A model generated the notes under the pieces. It worked only from the letters and a program-made list of their open reading frames with translations, made no database searches and was not told the origin of the DNA. This document shows positions 34,869-48,388 of a stretch of DNA of 64,000 nucleotides, piece after piece. This DNA comes from Echinostoma caproni (taxonomy: Eukaryota > Platyhelminthes > Trematoda > Plagiorchiida > Echinostomatidae). The stretch's first letter is position 1, and each line of letters begins with the position of its first letter. The stretch lies in NCBI GenBank assembly GCA_900618425.1, contig UZAN01040063.1:1-64000 (forward strand), read 5' to 3'. A program made the translations under genes and the position numbers.

Positions 34869-37800
34869 CGCGAAATTATGTCAAACTGTTATCTCTGAAA
34901 CAGTATGCATGTGTGGCAGCTTTGCGGTACGTTTTGGAGGGTAGTATTGCTTAGTAAATTCACACCTTTCAAAAAGATAATGATTAGATTAATTCATTTT
35001 AGTGTAATTCGTAAATGGAGAAATAACCAACCAAAGCATTACGGCCTGCGGACACATAGACTAGAGTCTAGAAGTCAGTGAATAACCACTAAAATAAGCC
35101 CCTCATTGGGTCAATAGTATCAAAAAGTATAAAAAGAATCAAAATCTATTGGACTTTCAAAGAGCTTTATATCCATATTCTTAGAAAACGACTTGAATGT
35201 GCTATCAGTGGTTAGAATACTAAATGTAGCTAGGTGTCTGGGTTCAGTGAATTAATCAAGGGTACCGGTAAAAGACCGAAAAAATTAATAATTGCTGGCG
35301 CACTGCGTCCCAGTTTGTAAATCACGAAGCGTAATCAGTTACATTCTCAATCAGTTCCATCGAATGTTCGATTGACAGAACAGCAACTCAATTGGTTCAA
35401 ACAAATTTCAATCTTCTGCATCCCATTTGGTATTTTTATTCAAAACTGAGGCCACCAAGGCCACATACATAGTGAACTAAAATATTTATGACCAACTTCA
35501 CTATCTGATGATTCATGAGTTTGTGGCAAAATGCATGCTTCATTGACCTCGGAAACGGGTGTTTGCACACCAAGTGCCACATAGGCCGAAAATCAAAGAG
35601 CTGTCTTTTGGGAGGTCAGACGTGCCTGAGGGTGATAGTCCCTTTATTCATCTCGCTAGTATACACACACATGGTGATGCCCCTCGGTTGTGAGACGAAA
35701 ACCATACGCCACCAAACGGGACAATTTCCAGCGAGGAGTATCTGCCGTGGTGATGCGTCTGGTTTGTTTAGGTTGTTTACGGCGCCTAGGGTGTCACAGA
35801 TGAATGAACTACATGGGATAGAACGCCATCCATTGGTAATATTAAGTGGGTTTTCATCGGAACTGAGGAAACAATAAGAGCAGATCTTGCGCTTAAGTTC
35901 AGATTTATGACTGGATTGCGGAAATGCCTCACACTTTGTTTGAATGATCAGTTTAGTCGATTAAGCCGAATTTATAGTTTTAAATTTAAACCAGGCACAA
36001 GTTTATTTATTGCAGCTTGTTTTTGGCATCGAATACATGTACTATGGATCTCTCCGAAATAAGGAGTGATTCATATAGCTCTAAAGGAATAGTTAACCAA
36101 TAAACAAATGAGTACCAATTTTGGAAACGATTGTTTTGTGTAATATTTCGCCACATGAATAGTGTTTGAATGGAAAACCGAACATATTTCGTATGTTGTT
36201 CTATGCAACAAGGAATATACACATGCTCTGACTGAACTCGAGCAAAGTGATACTCAATGTGGAAATGCATTTTAGTTTCCAGTATCATATCTGGTCATCT
36301 ATATCTATGGATGAAGAGCACTTATTCCGATTCTTCCACTGCAATGTTCTAGGGTTCTTTCGTATCACTTTTGAATTTGCGCCACGATGGAATTTATATT
36401 ATTTCAAAAGATATAAATTAGAATTAAAACCATTTTATACAAGGCAGCATGATAATTCACAATTTCCAATAAACGGTTGCTGTTTCATGAGGGTTGTTAT
36501 TCTGGTCAACAGATGTATTCTAAATGATCTATCATTTTTTTCTTTCGGTGCAAAGTAAATAAGTCGATCAGTGAAAATTTTCTAGCTTAAATAAAGTGTT
36601 AAATTTGTGGGTGTAAACTACTCACCTAAAACCACATATGTGCCACCCTATATAGCGCGAAATTTATCGCACTGGTGAGACAGATTTTCGATAACTTTCA
36701 CCCACAAAGTTCAGTCACATGAGTCACATTTATCCCAGACACATCTTACTATCGCCTCTCGCTCGAGGTTGGTCGTAGAAGGCATTTAAACCTCATTACA
36801 TATTGTTTTTCATATTAATGCAGTTTCCGACAGAGTCAAGTACAATGTCGCATTCAGTTAATTTCTGCTCGGAAATTGGGAACAGTGGTCGTCAGTAGCC
36901 AGGGTGAGGCATGTGTTACAGGAAACTAGCAAATATTGTCCGACAGGCAAATCGGTAGAGTCCGTGCAAAAAGAACAGGATCCAGTGCTCAAAAATAAGG
37001 AACAAAAAGTAGCACATTTGTTATTTTACAACCGATGCATCGGCGGCCGTCGTCGAAATCGAGAAATCGCACATCTGATTGAAATTTGACAAATAAAAGC
37101 AAAAAACAGAAGCGGATAACAATACAGATATTTTGCGTCTCAGTTGGGGCAATCTCATATTTAATCCCTTGAATGAAGCTCAATTTGCCTAAAATGGTTC
37201 ACCTTAGTCTTAGGGTGATATTTTCTCAAAAGTCAGTTTTAGCAACAGTATCTGGAAGAAGAACGTTTTGGAGGGGTTTAGTGAATGCATATGGTAACTA
37301 ACTAATGATAGATGGAACATTTGGATGTGGAGTTGTCACTCCATGAGGCACACAACTCCTAGGGCGATTGTTTGCCCTCAATCAATGCTTGGTATGACAA
37401 CCCGCCATAAGGTTAAAAACTGTGACTAACTCATCATAAATCTCATCACCTCACCGGATGCAAATGCACCCTGAGGTCTTTGGGTTTGACAGTCAATAGA
37501 ATCCACTTTGACCTAGTAGGGTTGACAGTCAGAGCACAATCTGTCTAATTAGTACAACTGGGATAGACGTGTTCGGATTTCCCACAGTCCCCTAAATGAC
37601 CCAAATCCACACAGAAACACATATCTGGACGTGCGTGTGTGCACCTGACCTTGCATGGCATATGCGAACAAAGCCTGTCGTTTTGAATCCGCAGGCAAGA
37701 TAATGGAATACACGCCGGTTGTTGCTATGTTAAATGAGTTTGGAGTTGTGGGAAATGTTTGGACTTTTATTTATTCACACGGGCTCTTATTTTCCGTTGC

Positions 37801-38324
37801 AACCCGTCACGGGCAGCTTTCTGTGTGGTACCAATTCATGCTTGAAAAATGACCGAAAACTTCTGTTGACAATTTGTTAAACAGCACAGCGCATTCCTAT
37901 GCGCCGGTAGCAATTCTGATAAACACAGAGGTGGATCCCCGAGTGTGTCATGAATCATCAATGTTATTCCAAATATGCCAGGCAAACTAGCACAGAAAAT
38001 AGCCCATCCTAGTAGGAAACTGGTTCAGTTTATGGCCCGAGCCCGGTTAATCAAGCTTTGACAATCACATTCAAGCTATTTTACGTGTAGGCATTGTGCG
38101 CGTATCGGTTTATAGTTTCCAAACTAAGCAAAGTTACTCATTCGGTTGCCTATAACGGGAATAGCACAGAAATATGGACTGCATAGACTACTTAACCCTT
38201 TTAATAACCCGGCACAAATGCTTCAGTCAAACTCGATTTTCCCTACGTCATGTCCCAAAGGGCACCATACGCGCACGATTAACGAGAGTGGTTTCGCAGT
38301 TAACGTTGCCAACTTACCATACTG

Positions 38325-38500
38325 AATGTTACTGTTGGTGTTTTCACGATGTTGAAAGTGTTGTTTACAGGTTTTTCGTAGCCAGGCTAGGCAACATCAT
38401 CAGTACAACTTCGGAGAAGCACTGATGATGTTCCCTAGCCTGGCCGCGAAACATTTGCGAACAACACTTCCAGCTTGGTGAACACACCTGCCACAACATC
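38325..38500. repeat. Long inverted repeat with near-perfect inner arms
   Basis: Arms of about 50 bases (38354-38404 and 38421-38471) are complementary with few mismatches. They share AGCCAGGCTAGG...ACATCATCAGT on one side and its complement on the other, around a 16-base loop (ACAACTTCGGAGAAGC) that itself has a CTTC/GAAG core. Weaker complementarity extends the arms to about 80 bases. The mismatches between arms show it is not a recent copy artefact. It is probably a folded dispersed repeat or MITE-like element. No terminal target-site duplication was established. Confidence 0.8.
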
Positions 38501-39210
38501 CGCATCTCAAGCTACAATCATTCCACGTGACTACCATGATGAAGTTTGAGTTTAAAGACCACCAAAGCCGTCAAATCATCCCCTTTTCGTTGTTGCTTCC
38601 CTCTTTCTGAAAATTGTTTGCATCATCAGATATCCAATAATAGAAAAGAAAAGAGGTACAACAAAGTAGTTGGATTGATATCCTTTGAGGTGCGTCGTGA
38701 TTCGATTGCCAATTTCAACTCTCCCCGTTAAACTGAAGATAATCTGCTGGCGAAATAAATGGAAACTAAAGTTGTTTATTCTTTCCAACAGTCGAATTGG
38801 CCCAAGACATTAGAAAATCATTATTTTATCGCCAGAACCATCTACTTTTGTCTATACAGATATCGTGATGGTCATCAGTGCGCATGGCTGTAAACTCTTC
38901 TGAAGTTACGTTTGACTGTCACAGTTTTTGCACCTGGATTATTGTTCAAATCAAGCACATCACAGTCCATTTTGTTTCAACAATGGTAGATCAGAGTGAT
39001 GAGGTAGGGAGTCCTGTATTCCTAAGCCAGGAATATAAAATACTGTAAAACAATTTGAGCCCCAAAATAATACACAATTCAAATAGTTATCCTTGATCGA
39101 TAACAGCGACAGACAATAGTATAATATTGTATAGAAAAAGTTGTTCACTGTACAAATTTCAAAGAAAGATGCTATTAAAAGTTCTTGTTGGCTACTTTGC
39201 TGATTAGATT

Positions 39211-39211
39211 N
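39211..39211. other. Single N between duplicated bases
   Basis: The context is GATT-N-GATT, a 4-base direct duplication around the N. Confidence 0.85.
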
Positions 39212-41111
39212 GATTAATTAACTACCAATATAAATCAGGAAGCAATAAAGCAACGCGAACGATTTTTCCACTCACATTCACGCATTTTCCATCTCATTAA
39301 CCTGTTTGGAAAGAATTTAAAAAAAACAAGAAACAAATAACACCATTAGTAGCATCACCACCATCACCACGAAAGAGTCATAAACAGCAATCCTGAATGA
39401 AAATTCTAAAGTTGGTTGGAATTCATTAACTATGCAGTTTGTGTCTCAAACAATCTCTGGACTCAGGAAACAAAAAACAGTTTGGCGAAGTTGAGGTGTG
39501 TGCGGCACGTGGCGAGAGGAGAGAGTTGCTGGTCTAGGAATGGGGCTGGGACCGAGGCAGACAACCGAACAAGGTGGATGGGACAAGATTATTTCTTAGT
39601 AATTGGAGACCAGAGGAAACGGACGTAAACAAACCAAGTTTCTTTGAAACGTGAAGGCGAAAAGTCAAAACATTAACCTACAACTGTGGTTGACTTGTTT
39701 ATTCAGTGGTGAACAGACATCAAAGTGGCATTTTAGTTTTTAGCCTGAATTACTTGATTTTTTTAATGTGATACACGTACAACTGACTTGAGTTTCAAAG
39801 AAAAATTCTCCAGTCCAATAACACAGATAATGCTAAATTCTAAAAGGCTATGAGATGGTAAACAAACCAAATGAATCCATACCTGACAGACTGCATGACA
39901 TTGATTAGTCTTTATATACCTCAATGAGATATAAACCAATTCCCTTGAATTTGGCACGTGGTGTTTTCTGCTGCATCATATTTGGGCTTTTAAGTACCGA
40001 CAATTTGAGTGGAATGCGAATTATTTCACGTAATTTCTAAACCAATACATACAACTTACCTCTGACTCAGAGTTTAGCGGTGTGTAGCCAAGCGTGTTCA
40101 CAATCGAGAGGAAGCATTACTTTAGAGTATGTTGTAGACGCCTTGTATATCTGGTTCCTGGACTGGCAAGAAAGCAATTGGGAGATGAGATTCTGAACAG
40201 ACTGCGGGGAAGCAGTGGAGGGCGGTATGTGGTACTACTGTCTCAGTGAATTTAATTGCCCATCACTCAGCCACCCGACGGAACCTACTCCTCGATGCTT
40301 TCCCCGGTTAAAGGTGTAGTTTACTACGGAATTCCATTCAACGAGATAAACATTTTTGTTTTCTTCTTCAGATTTAACTCACTACAGTTACTGTGTTTTA
40401 TGAGTGCGACATTTTCGGTCTAAACTAGAAATCTAAAGGGTTCAAAGGATTGACTTATCAGTTTTCAGAAAATATTAAGTTTGGATGAAATTCACTCCAT
40501 CCAAAATTCAGCAACCATTCACCGAAAGAAACTTAAAAATTATTTGTTCGTTCCGGTAACGGAAAGCTGTTGTCCGAATTACGGTCCAAATTGGCTGAAA
40601 GACACCAGAGCCTCCTGATGACCTATCCAAACATATAGTTCACAATAAGATCTATGTTGTTGTGAGTATTCCTCAGTTCAGTATTTTCCACAATTATTCT
40701 TGAATGAACTGCATGGAATTGAAAAGTACGGTGTGACTTCTTCGATAACTTCATTTTTATGATCATTGGATGATTCATGATATTGTACAACCAGTTACCG
40801 AACAAATCTTAATAATTGCTCATAACACTCTGTGATAATTAGCGAATTTGTATCGTAAGAACAGAATTAAGTTAATCAATTCACTCTCAAAACAAAAATG
40901 AAAAACTTCAATTGGAACAGTTAATCTCAAAACACCATAATTTAAAGCAGTTTACGTTAGGCCGAAATAATGAACGGTTGTAAACTACGACAAGTAAAAG
41001 TGAAACACATACATCTCAAAATTAGTTGAACAAGTGGGCTTGGCTGAAAAGCATTATTTCGCGCCGCATATTGTTCTGACTGTTAGTTGGTCGTGACCAC
41101 TTTTATGGCTC

Positions 41112-41112
41112 N
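41112..41112. other. Single N between duplicated bases
   Basis: The context is TATGGCTC-N-TATGGCTC, an 8-base direct duplication. It looks like an unmerged contig overlap. Confidence 0.9.
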
Positions 41113-42310
41113 TATGGCTCGAGTTCAACGGTTTTTCGCTGACTCAAATCCGAAATATCTCATCTAGATGGGATGATGTTATCGATGTAGATGGACTGTT
41201 GAGTTTAAATGACTTATAATCGGTTGATAAATAGATGAAAAACTTGATATCAATTGCTACACCTCCCACTCGTAAAGTTGTTTAGGTTACGGGGCCAGAA
41301 CGGGCTTTAATTATTCTATTGAGTTCACATGTATTACTTCATAGTGCATCGGAGACTGATTATTGAGCACCGTGTTCGCTCATAACCAGTCCGAGTTGTC
41401 CTTTGTCCCTCAAACAGCATAGGACAGCTTACTTCAGCTATATCGTTTCAAAGTTATGAAAACCATTTTAATTTATCGAAAAGAAAACCATTCCCCATAT
41501 AAGGATATAACGTACCAAACGTGTTCTTTTTGCTGTAGTAAGGCTGCTAATATCCCGTTTTGAAATAAAGTTCCGCTAAAAGGCAAACGTGTTTTTCATG
41601 AATTTAACAGTGAACCAGGAAATATAAATTGATGGTTTCTCTGTTTAGAGGGGTATTTTAGTGGCATTTAAATTTTTGGTTTACTTAGACTCAGACGCCC
41701 AATGTCATTGCCATATTGCTTGTATCTTTGTAGGACTTTATTTATGAAGACGTCTTCCTTATAATTCTTGACCGTTTTTAAAATCAATTCAAATCACAAA
41801 ATTATCTTTATATATATCTTTGTTTAAAATAAAGATGAATTTTTGCACTTTGGCTTCAAACATGACTTTACAGTCTAGACAATCAAATATTGCGATGATC
41901 ATACATATGAGAGTAGAGGTGATCCAAAATTCTACGGGGATGTAATAATATTGTCGTGGATTATATACTTATCTAAAAAAACTTGCCGATGATGCAAATA
42001 AGATACTTGTGTCAAAATTGCATTTCATGGGTACAAGTATATGAATGAACTGGCAAAAGATCACCGGTTATTCATGCTCATTGAGTGGAACGAATCGCGA
42101 AACCGGTCGTGTTTCCTGGGTTTTTTTGTAAAATCCTTCATGTACCACTCATATATATCTATCTTATATATACGCATATATAAAGCAAGAAAACATAGAG
42201 TAGCGAACAAGCTCGTTTGCGATGATTCTTCTACAGGCTAATACATCACAATTCATGACAAACTATATAGTCATATGGAGAAATTATAACGAGTTGGAAC
42301 TCAGAGAATC

Positions 42311-42370
42311 ATATATATATATATATATGTAAATATATATATATGTAAATATAGATATATATATATATAT
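42311..42370. repeat. AT microsatellite
   Basis: About 60 bases of (AT)n with two GTAAAT interruptions and one GAT interruption. Confidence 0.95.
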
Positions 42371-44811
42371 TGCATACTGGGAAAAGAGGCCTTTACTCAA
42401 TTGTATAATGTTAATTGTAGCGTTTAGATCCAAACTAGGATTCCTTATCAGACATGAATGAAATGCATGAGCAAATTAGTTTACCGTCTTTCTGTGCACC
42501 TTTGCGCTGTTTGTATGTCTATAAGTCCCGCAGTCATCACGAGTTTTGCGAGTATGACGTATTATTTGTGTAACTCGACCTGTCGGTTGAACGAATTCAT
42601 CGAATGTAGAGCTCCGAGAATTAACACCCCCAAGTCTTTTTTTATCAAACAACGCAATCAAATTTTTCGCTATCGATCGCAACCGCGTAACCTATCTACG
42701 CGCAGTGGTTCCAGATTTGTGACCTCAGGTCAGCACGCCGGAGGGCATGCTTGTGTCTGTGTGGGCGAGCGTGGTTTGTGGGTTACCTTGATTTCCAACG
42801 GTCAGTGGGTTTAGTGGCTTCTGACGTGTCGCGTATGTACGGTAGCGTTATGCTAAACATCTGTTTTCATGTGCAGATTATTTTTTTCCCACGCGTTGGG
42901 ATAACTCCTTGGATATGCAATAGATCCGATTAGTTGTCATAGTCCACTGATTTCTTTTTCCCATAGTTCAGATGTGCTCTAATCTGTGGGAGCTTCATTA
43001 CTTTCCCGGTCTCACAGGGGGTGGTTGCTAGCCAACGGTGTGAGGGATTTTTAGTGACGTTTAGCGATTTTGTTTTCCAGCTCCTTAGCCCTCTATGTGA
43101 CTTCGTTCTTAAAACCACAAAGTTGATCAGATTAGCTTTTTAAACTTCATCACACAATTATTAATTATAAAAAGACAATGTTTTTTTCTGGAAAACGCCG
43201 ATAGCTTTGCGTCGCAAGCCCAACCCATCGGATGGAGATTCGTGTCCATCGGATTTAGACCCCAATGTCTCCAAAGTACTTGACACAACATTTCATTCCA
43301 TGAGTTTAACACAGATAGAATGGCAGGTTATTCAATGAGGTTGACATCGGGTAGCACATGCCGAGATCGAACGAGAAAGATAGGGAGCACGGACGGAAAA
43401 CGCATCGATGAACGCCAGTTTGGACTGCGAGCGATGCATAACAAATGCCAGCACGGCTGCACAAACATCACAAGGGGTGCAAAAAAGACCCCGTATGAAG
43501 TGGGGGTTGGAGCCTAAATCACTTCATCATATCCACTTTCATCAATCGACACCCTTTCACCCCCGCTGAAAACAGAACTCACTGAAACCGAAGAATCCTT
43601 CTACCGGAAAGATAGAAATGGGCGCCAACGCGCTTCGCTAGTCAAGACGCTTGAATCCACCAGGGATAGGCTTGCGTGTATGTCTGTGTATGGAACAATG
43701 CATGGGACATGAAGCTGCTGGGTTAGTTTTCTGCTATTATTGTCCTAAGCAACGGACTACAATTAAAATATCCAACAATAACGAGTGGAAGCTGTGTACA
43801 AAGCAGAACATTTCCCAACGAAATTGGCAGGTTCCAAGCATAACTGGAGCACCTCTAGCTGGCCGAACGTCTAAAAGGACGGGGCTTGTGATTCCCTATG
43901 TGTCCCGACAAAAATGCCGAGTACAAGGAATGGCTTCAATGGATTTATACAAAAGTCAACAAAAGTCAGTGACTGTTGAAGATTATTTTATTTTATGGAT
44001 CACAGAACAAAATTAAACATGACATTGGTTAAATTCAGTTTTTAAAATAAAATATTCTGAAAATCTTTTAGATAGGATAGTGTTACAGAAATGATGTCAA
44101 AAAATGTGTAATACCAGTTGTTGAAAACAAGCTTCCGTGTCACTTGTTCTTCTTTCCATGTTTCTACACAAAACACATATGGTGCACTGCCTTTTCCAAC
44201 GAAATCCATTATTCGGTTAACTTATCATCGCGTGGTACTCAACGTTACCTGCTTAACCTCGAGCTAACTGAAAAAACTGAGTTGTCAGTGGAATTTCTTG
44301 TTGATCTCATGGCGTTATCCAGTTTAAAACACATTCTCTTGTTGGATCCCAACCGTGTGCATTTGTTCTGCGAAATGTGACTACGTACAGAGTCTCCTGA
44401 GTCGCAACAGAAAAGATACGGTTTTGGTTTAATAAAATTATTAGAAACCCACCACTTCGGAAGTTAGCCAAATATTATCCTACAAAATGCGCGTGTTTTC
44501 CGTGAATTAATGTAATCTATAGTGATTCACCTTAGCTAACGGCAGTACCACGATCGACGATCGGGAAAGAAAAAGGAATGGAACTACGCTATCACTTCCG
44601 ACAAATTTAACACAAATTGTGTAGATAAAACGAAGATATCCTTGTGTTCATCCTTATCTAATAGACGCTCGCAAGGGTCCAAGGGCTTTTCGTATGCAAA
44701 TCAGCTAGGAGAATCAAGGAAAGCGTATATGTGCAAGCATATCTGTCTCTGCGTTTATCTCGTCCTCTCTTCCAATCTCCGGTCTTTCTAGTTCCCCCAC
44801 CGCTTTCCTCT

Positions 44812-44832
44812 AACACACACACACACACACAC
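44812..44832. repeat. AC microsatellite
   Basis: A perfect (AC)n run of about 21 bases next to a pyrimidine-rich stretch. Confidence 0.95.
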
Positions 44833-45870
44833 GCATGGTAGCCCACAAACGATTTATCCAGTTCAATAGTGCAGAACCCGGGAGGAAATAGAAACGCTCT
44901 CGAAAGACCATACATCATAATTAACTTAGACGCTAACCCAGGCATTGTATATATCTATCATTGCTCTGAGAATATACATGTGCTTCTCAAGAATGATGCC
45001 ATCCGATCCGAATCGATCATTAAACATCCGGCCATTTTGCTTGTGAGTAAAATTTGGGTTCGCTGTTTGCTTCGCGTGGAATTTTAGCTATCCAAAACCA
45101 TAAGAAGGATGGGGGAACAAAGCAATTCAAGATAAATTTCAACAGGCTTAGCAATGAGATCATGCGCGAGCTCAAATTTCACACAGATATGTTCCTACGA
45201 TCTATAAAGCCACGCCCAAAAATTCGAACCCTTATTCGGCAGTTCACATCAGTCCGCAAAAGAGAAGCTGCATATTCAGCTCCGATGCGTCGATCCAAAT
45301 TTCCCAAATTCGATTACGGATATAGACTGTAACAAATTTGTACATTCAGTTAACTTACGTTTCGATTGGTTGGTAATCAAATATATCTCATGTAATACAA
45401 CTGAGCGACCTCAGTATTTCGCCTATCAATGAGGAATGATAGTTTACCATGTAATGTTTCTCGGAATAGAATTATGGAACTGATCGACGGTTAACCACAA
45501 ACGCAAACCAGCATAACATTCATTCACACCAGATCATACATTTCCTGAATCGTATAAAGGAACCGAAAAACTAAAAGTCATATTTTTTTCTAAAATGTTA
45601 CATTTTATTCGAAAGTGAAATTACCAAGAAATGCCAAAACGCTGAAATTAATGTACAGTTCATATCAAAATCCACCTGATAATATGATTGTTGGAGAATG
45701 TTAAATACCTGGTGTACAGTAGGGGATACCTTGCTATGCATAATGTATGAAGCGTCAATTTTACATACAAAGTTCACGTGTAATCCTACATTGAACAGTA
45801 TCAGAGATAATAAACCAATGCTTCAAGTCGGTTCTTAATCATAAGCAATACATATTTGTTAATTTTTTCG

Positions 45871-45960
45871 GGACTCGAACCCGCATTACTGAGTTAAGTT
45901 CTCCATGACCGATTCTGTGATCATTAACCCGTACTTGGGTGTTAGCATCATTGCTGGACC
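45871..45960 (-). repeat. tRNA-like fragment with perfect B box
   Basis: On the minus strand GGTTCGAGTCC (45881-45871) sits in a foldable T arm (CGGG TTCGAGT CCCG). No A box, anticodon arm or acceptor stem can be built upstream, and AT-rich sequence follows at once. It is either a 3'-truncated SINE head or a tRNA pseudogene. No hammerhead follows. Confidence 0.45.
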
Positions 45961-47145
45961 CGTTGAATGAATGCGACATATGTCCGTATCGGGTTTATCG
46001 TAGTAGCGTTTATTTGGAGGAACCCATTTTACTTGAGTTCGATTTCTCGTGGACTCAGTTGATGTATGTATTGCACTATCGAAAACAACCGTGATTTCTT
46101 CCCCGAAGATTGGTTTTCATTGAACGATTTATTGGCTCTGTGTGAAATATATATTCGTAGCGTAAATGAATTCGCTAAAAGGGCTGACATAGTGTACAAT
46201 ATATATTTAAATCTTGTATTCAGTGAACAGAACCATAAAAAAACAACTTTAAACGGAGCCTTGGTCATCTTAATTGACCTACTGAGAGGTTGAACCCACT
46301 AAATTTATAGGTCTATGGAGAAGAAATGAATTCCAAAAGAAAGGAACCCATTACTGAAAAACGCAAAACAATCAGCTAACGTGTAAAGTGATTGTAGATA
46401 TTCAAATAGTTTAATCCGACGGTGTGATATAAGGGTGAATGTTTCAGCTTTTGTACCGGAGTCTGGCTATCTGGTTGGTTGAGGTTAGACGCATCTAATC
46501 CCCACAACACTTGATACAGAATCATCGCAATGATTCCTCCAGACTTATTCGTCTCAAATCTTCTCCCCGAGCTGAAAATGAGGTTTGCGTTGTATACCGG
46601 ACAAAACCGTCACCCAATGGGCTTTTACATTCTTGATATAGTGATTGCATGACGACTATAAGAAAGGTTGCATGTTTACACGGTAGTGATCAGTCTCTTT
46701 ATCGCCATTTTATTCTTGTGTGAAGCGCTACAGAACTTGGGTTCTCACCTTAGTTCACCACAGCAATCAGTCCTTTCATACGAGTCAAAATTCATTGTTT
46801 GATTCTGTAGTAATTCTTCCTTTCCTCGTTGTTAATAATAGAGCAAATAGATATTTTGTTTTCTAGTAGTTTTGGGATAAAACTTTTAGGCTTTCACGAA
46901 AATGAAATCGAACCTGAGCGAATCTTTTGCAATGTTGTAATACTTTAAGAACGCAAGGTGACTTCTGAATACTGTGTTCAACATCGCAACCTTGAAAGAG
47001 AAGTACCTCGTCTAGTTTAACTTAATTGGTTTAAATAAGGGAACCAATAATCATTCTGAATTGATTCGTAGAAGTTTAAATTTATTGTGTCATTGATAGT
47101 AGATAATCTGAATTTCATTCCGTATATGTCATTCCAATATTGTAG

Positions 47146-47528
47146 AATATCAAACACTGGAAGGCTGGTCTGCGCTAGATGCGCAACGTTACGGTACCTC
47201 CTGTCAGCAATATCCCACCGTTTTAAGTAGCCCAGAAAGACGCCGCTATTACACACAGCCACATATGGACGTTTCTCAAGCCAAACTCTCTAACGCCGAA
47301 TCTTACAACACCAGCCCAATCACGGAGTCTCAAGAGAAACCGGCAAAGGAATTGGTCGTTGATTTGATTCCCTCACGTCAAACCTCACAGTCTGGACTTT
47401 CGGACACTGCGACGGATCTGCATACAATGGTGGATTCATCCGCTCCGTCTTGCAGCCCACGAATTTCACATAGCACGAAAGCAAAGTTACAAGCCTACGC
47501 AGGATTTCCCAAGTCCAGTTTTGTATAG
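47146..47528 (+). CDS. Protocadherin-like gene, exon F: C-terminal tail with PDZ ligand
   Basis: After ATTGTAG (AG at 47144-47145) the first two bases complete the Glu codon begun in exon E. The frame then runs to TAG at 47526-47528, encoding residues 441-567. The tail is hydrophilic, with Tyr-rich (R-R-R-Y-Y-T-Q-P-H), acidic/Ser and Ser/Thr-rich stretches. It ends K-S-S-F-V, a class I PDZ ligand (S/T-x-hydrophobic at the extreme C-terminus). PDZ-dependent anchoring of adhesion receptors to cortical scaffolds is known in general; the partner here is unknown. The open frame and phase match give good support. Confidence 0.9.
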
Positions 47529-48198
47529 AATCCCGTGTGCCATGTTCTAGTCTTCATCTATTTCGCTATCCCTCCTCGAAATAAGTGGTTGAATGTGTAT
47601 TTCAAGCAAGCATTCCAGGCATCCAAAGTGAAACTGTTTTGTTTAGTACAATCCATAAGTTTTTTCTCAATGTCCAACTCCGGACAGACCCGCCTGCCAG
47701 CACTGTACGGTGATAACGGTTTCTAATCGTGAATTGTGCAAAACCTTGCTTCCATCACATTCGATGTAAATAAGTACGCTCTGCACGTACACGATTCCAT
47801 TTTGTTTAACTCAACCGTTTACCTCCTTCGGCCTTCTTTCTTTCCCTCACATCACTCTGTTTCACAATCATGATTCGATTCATGAAGGATGCTGACTGAC
47901 GAGCTTTCTAATCTCGTATGGTCATGCGACTGTCTCATGTTGACAAAAAATCGCTTCCTAACTGTCTTGTCACAATGCCTTTCTTAAGCGTCTGTTTTAT
48001 TCTTCTTTGTTTTGTTTTTCGAGATGACTGGCTGTCAGTTTCTATAGTATCAACGAATGTCATACCAATCAGAATAATTTTTTCGCCCACAGATTTCGTT
48101 TGATGGGTAAATTTTGCAAACCATTGCATTAACCTGGCTTTTAGAAACATACAACGCAGATAATCTTGCGTAGGATGTGTATTTTAGGACGCAATAAA
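47529..48198 (+). other. Putative 3' UTR of the cadherin gene
   Basis: Sequence between the stop codon and the first canonical AATAAA. Open frames inside it are short and unrecognised. Confidence 0.5.
48193..48198 (+). promoter_or_regulatory. Putative polyadenylation signal AATAAA
   Basis: The first AATAAA after the stop codon, about 665 bases downstream. A second one lies at 48322-48327. Neither has a clear GT-rich element identified; the choice between them is open. Confidence 0.45.
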
Positions 48199-48371
48199 GA
48201 TGCATATCATACTTATTGCGGTTTATGTAAAAGGCAGGTAAAATTTGTATCCTCTTTCTTCGCGATTCTTATTCGGAAAGCAGATTCTGGTCTGTGCAGT
48301 AAGTAGTTTTATCACGTGAGGAATAAAAGTATTTATCGGGTCCATAAAGAACACCAATGCGGATAAACTAA

Positions 48372-48388
48372 GTATATATATATATATA
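48372..48388. repeat. TA microsatellite
   Basis: A short (TA)n run just downstream of the putative 3' end. Confidence 0.85.

Larger units (their letters stand above)
34816..47145 (+). other. Intron E (phase 1, 12.3 kb)
   Basis: From GTGAGT at 34816 to CAATATTGTAG ending at 47145. It holds the large inverted repeat at 38325-38500, single N bases at 39211 and 41112, an AT repeat (42311-42370), an AC repeat (44812-44832) and a tRNA-like B box on the minus strand (45871-45881). Open frames at 35515-35877, 36247-36558, 42458-42814, 43651-44016, 44144-44380 and 45054-45332 are not recognised and have no matching splice context that I could establish. Confidence 0.75.

Noticed and set aside
38421..38455. 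CTGATGA followed later by GAAAC, like a hammerhead
   Set aside because: The bases between them cannot form stem II, and the segment pairs instead with the left arm of the inverted repeat.
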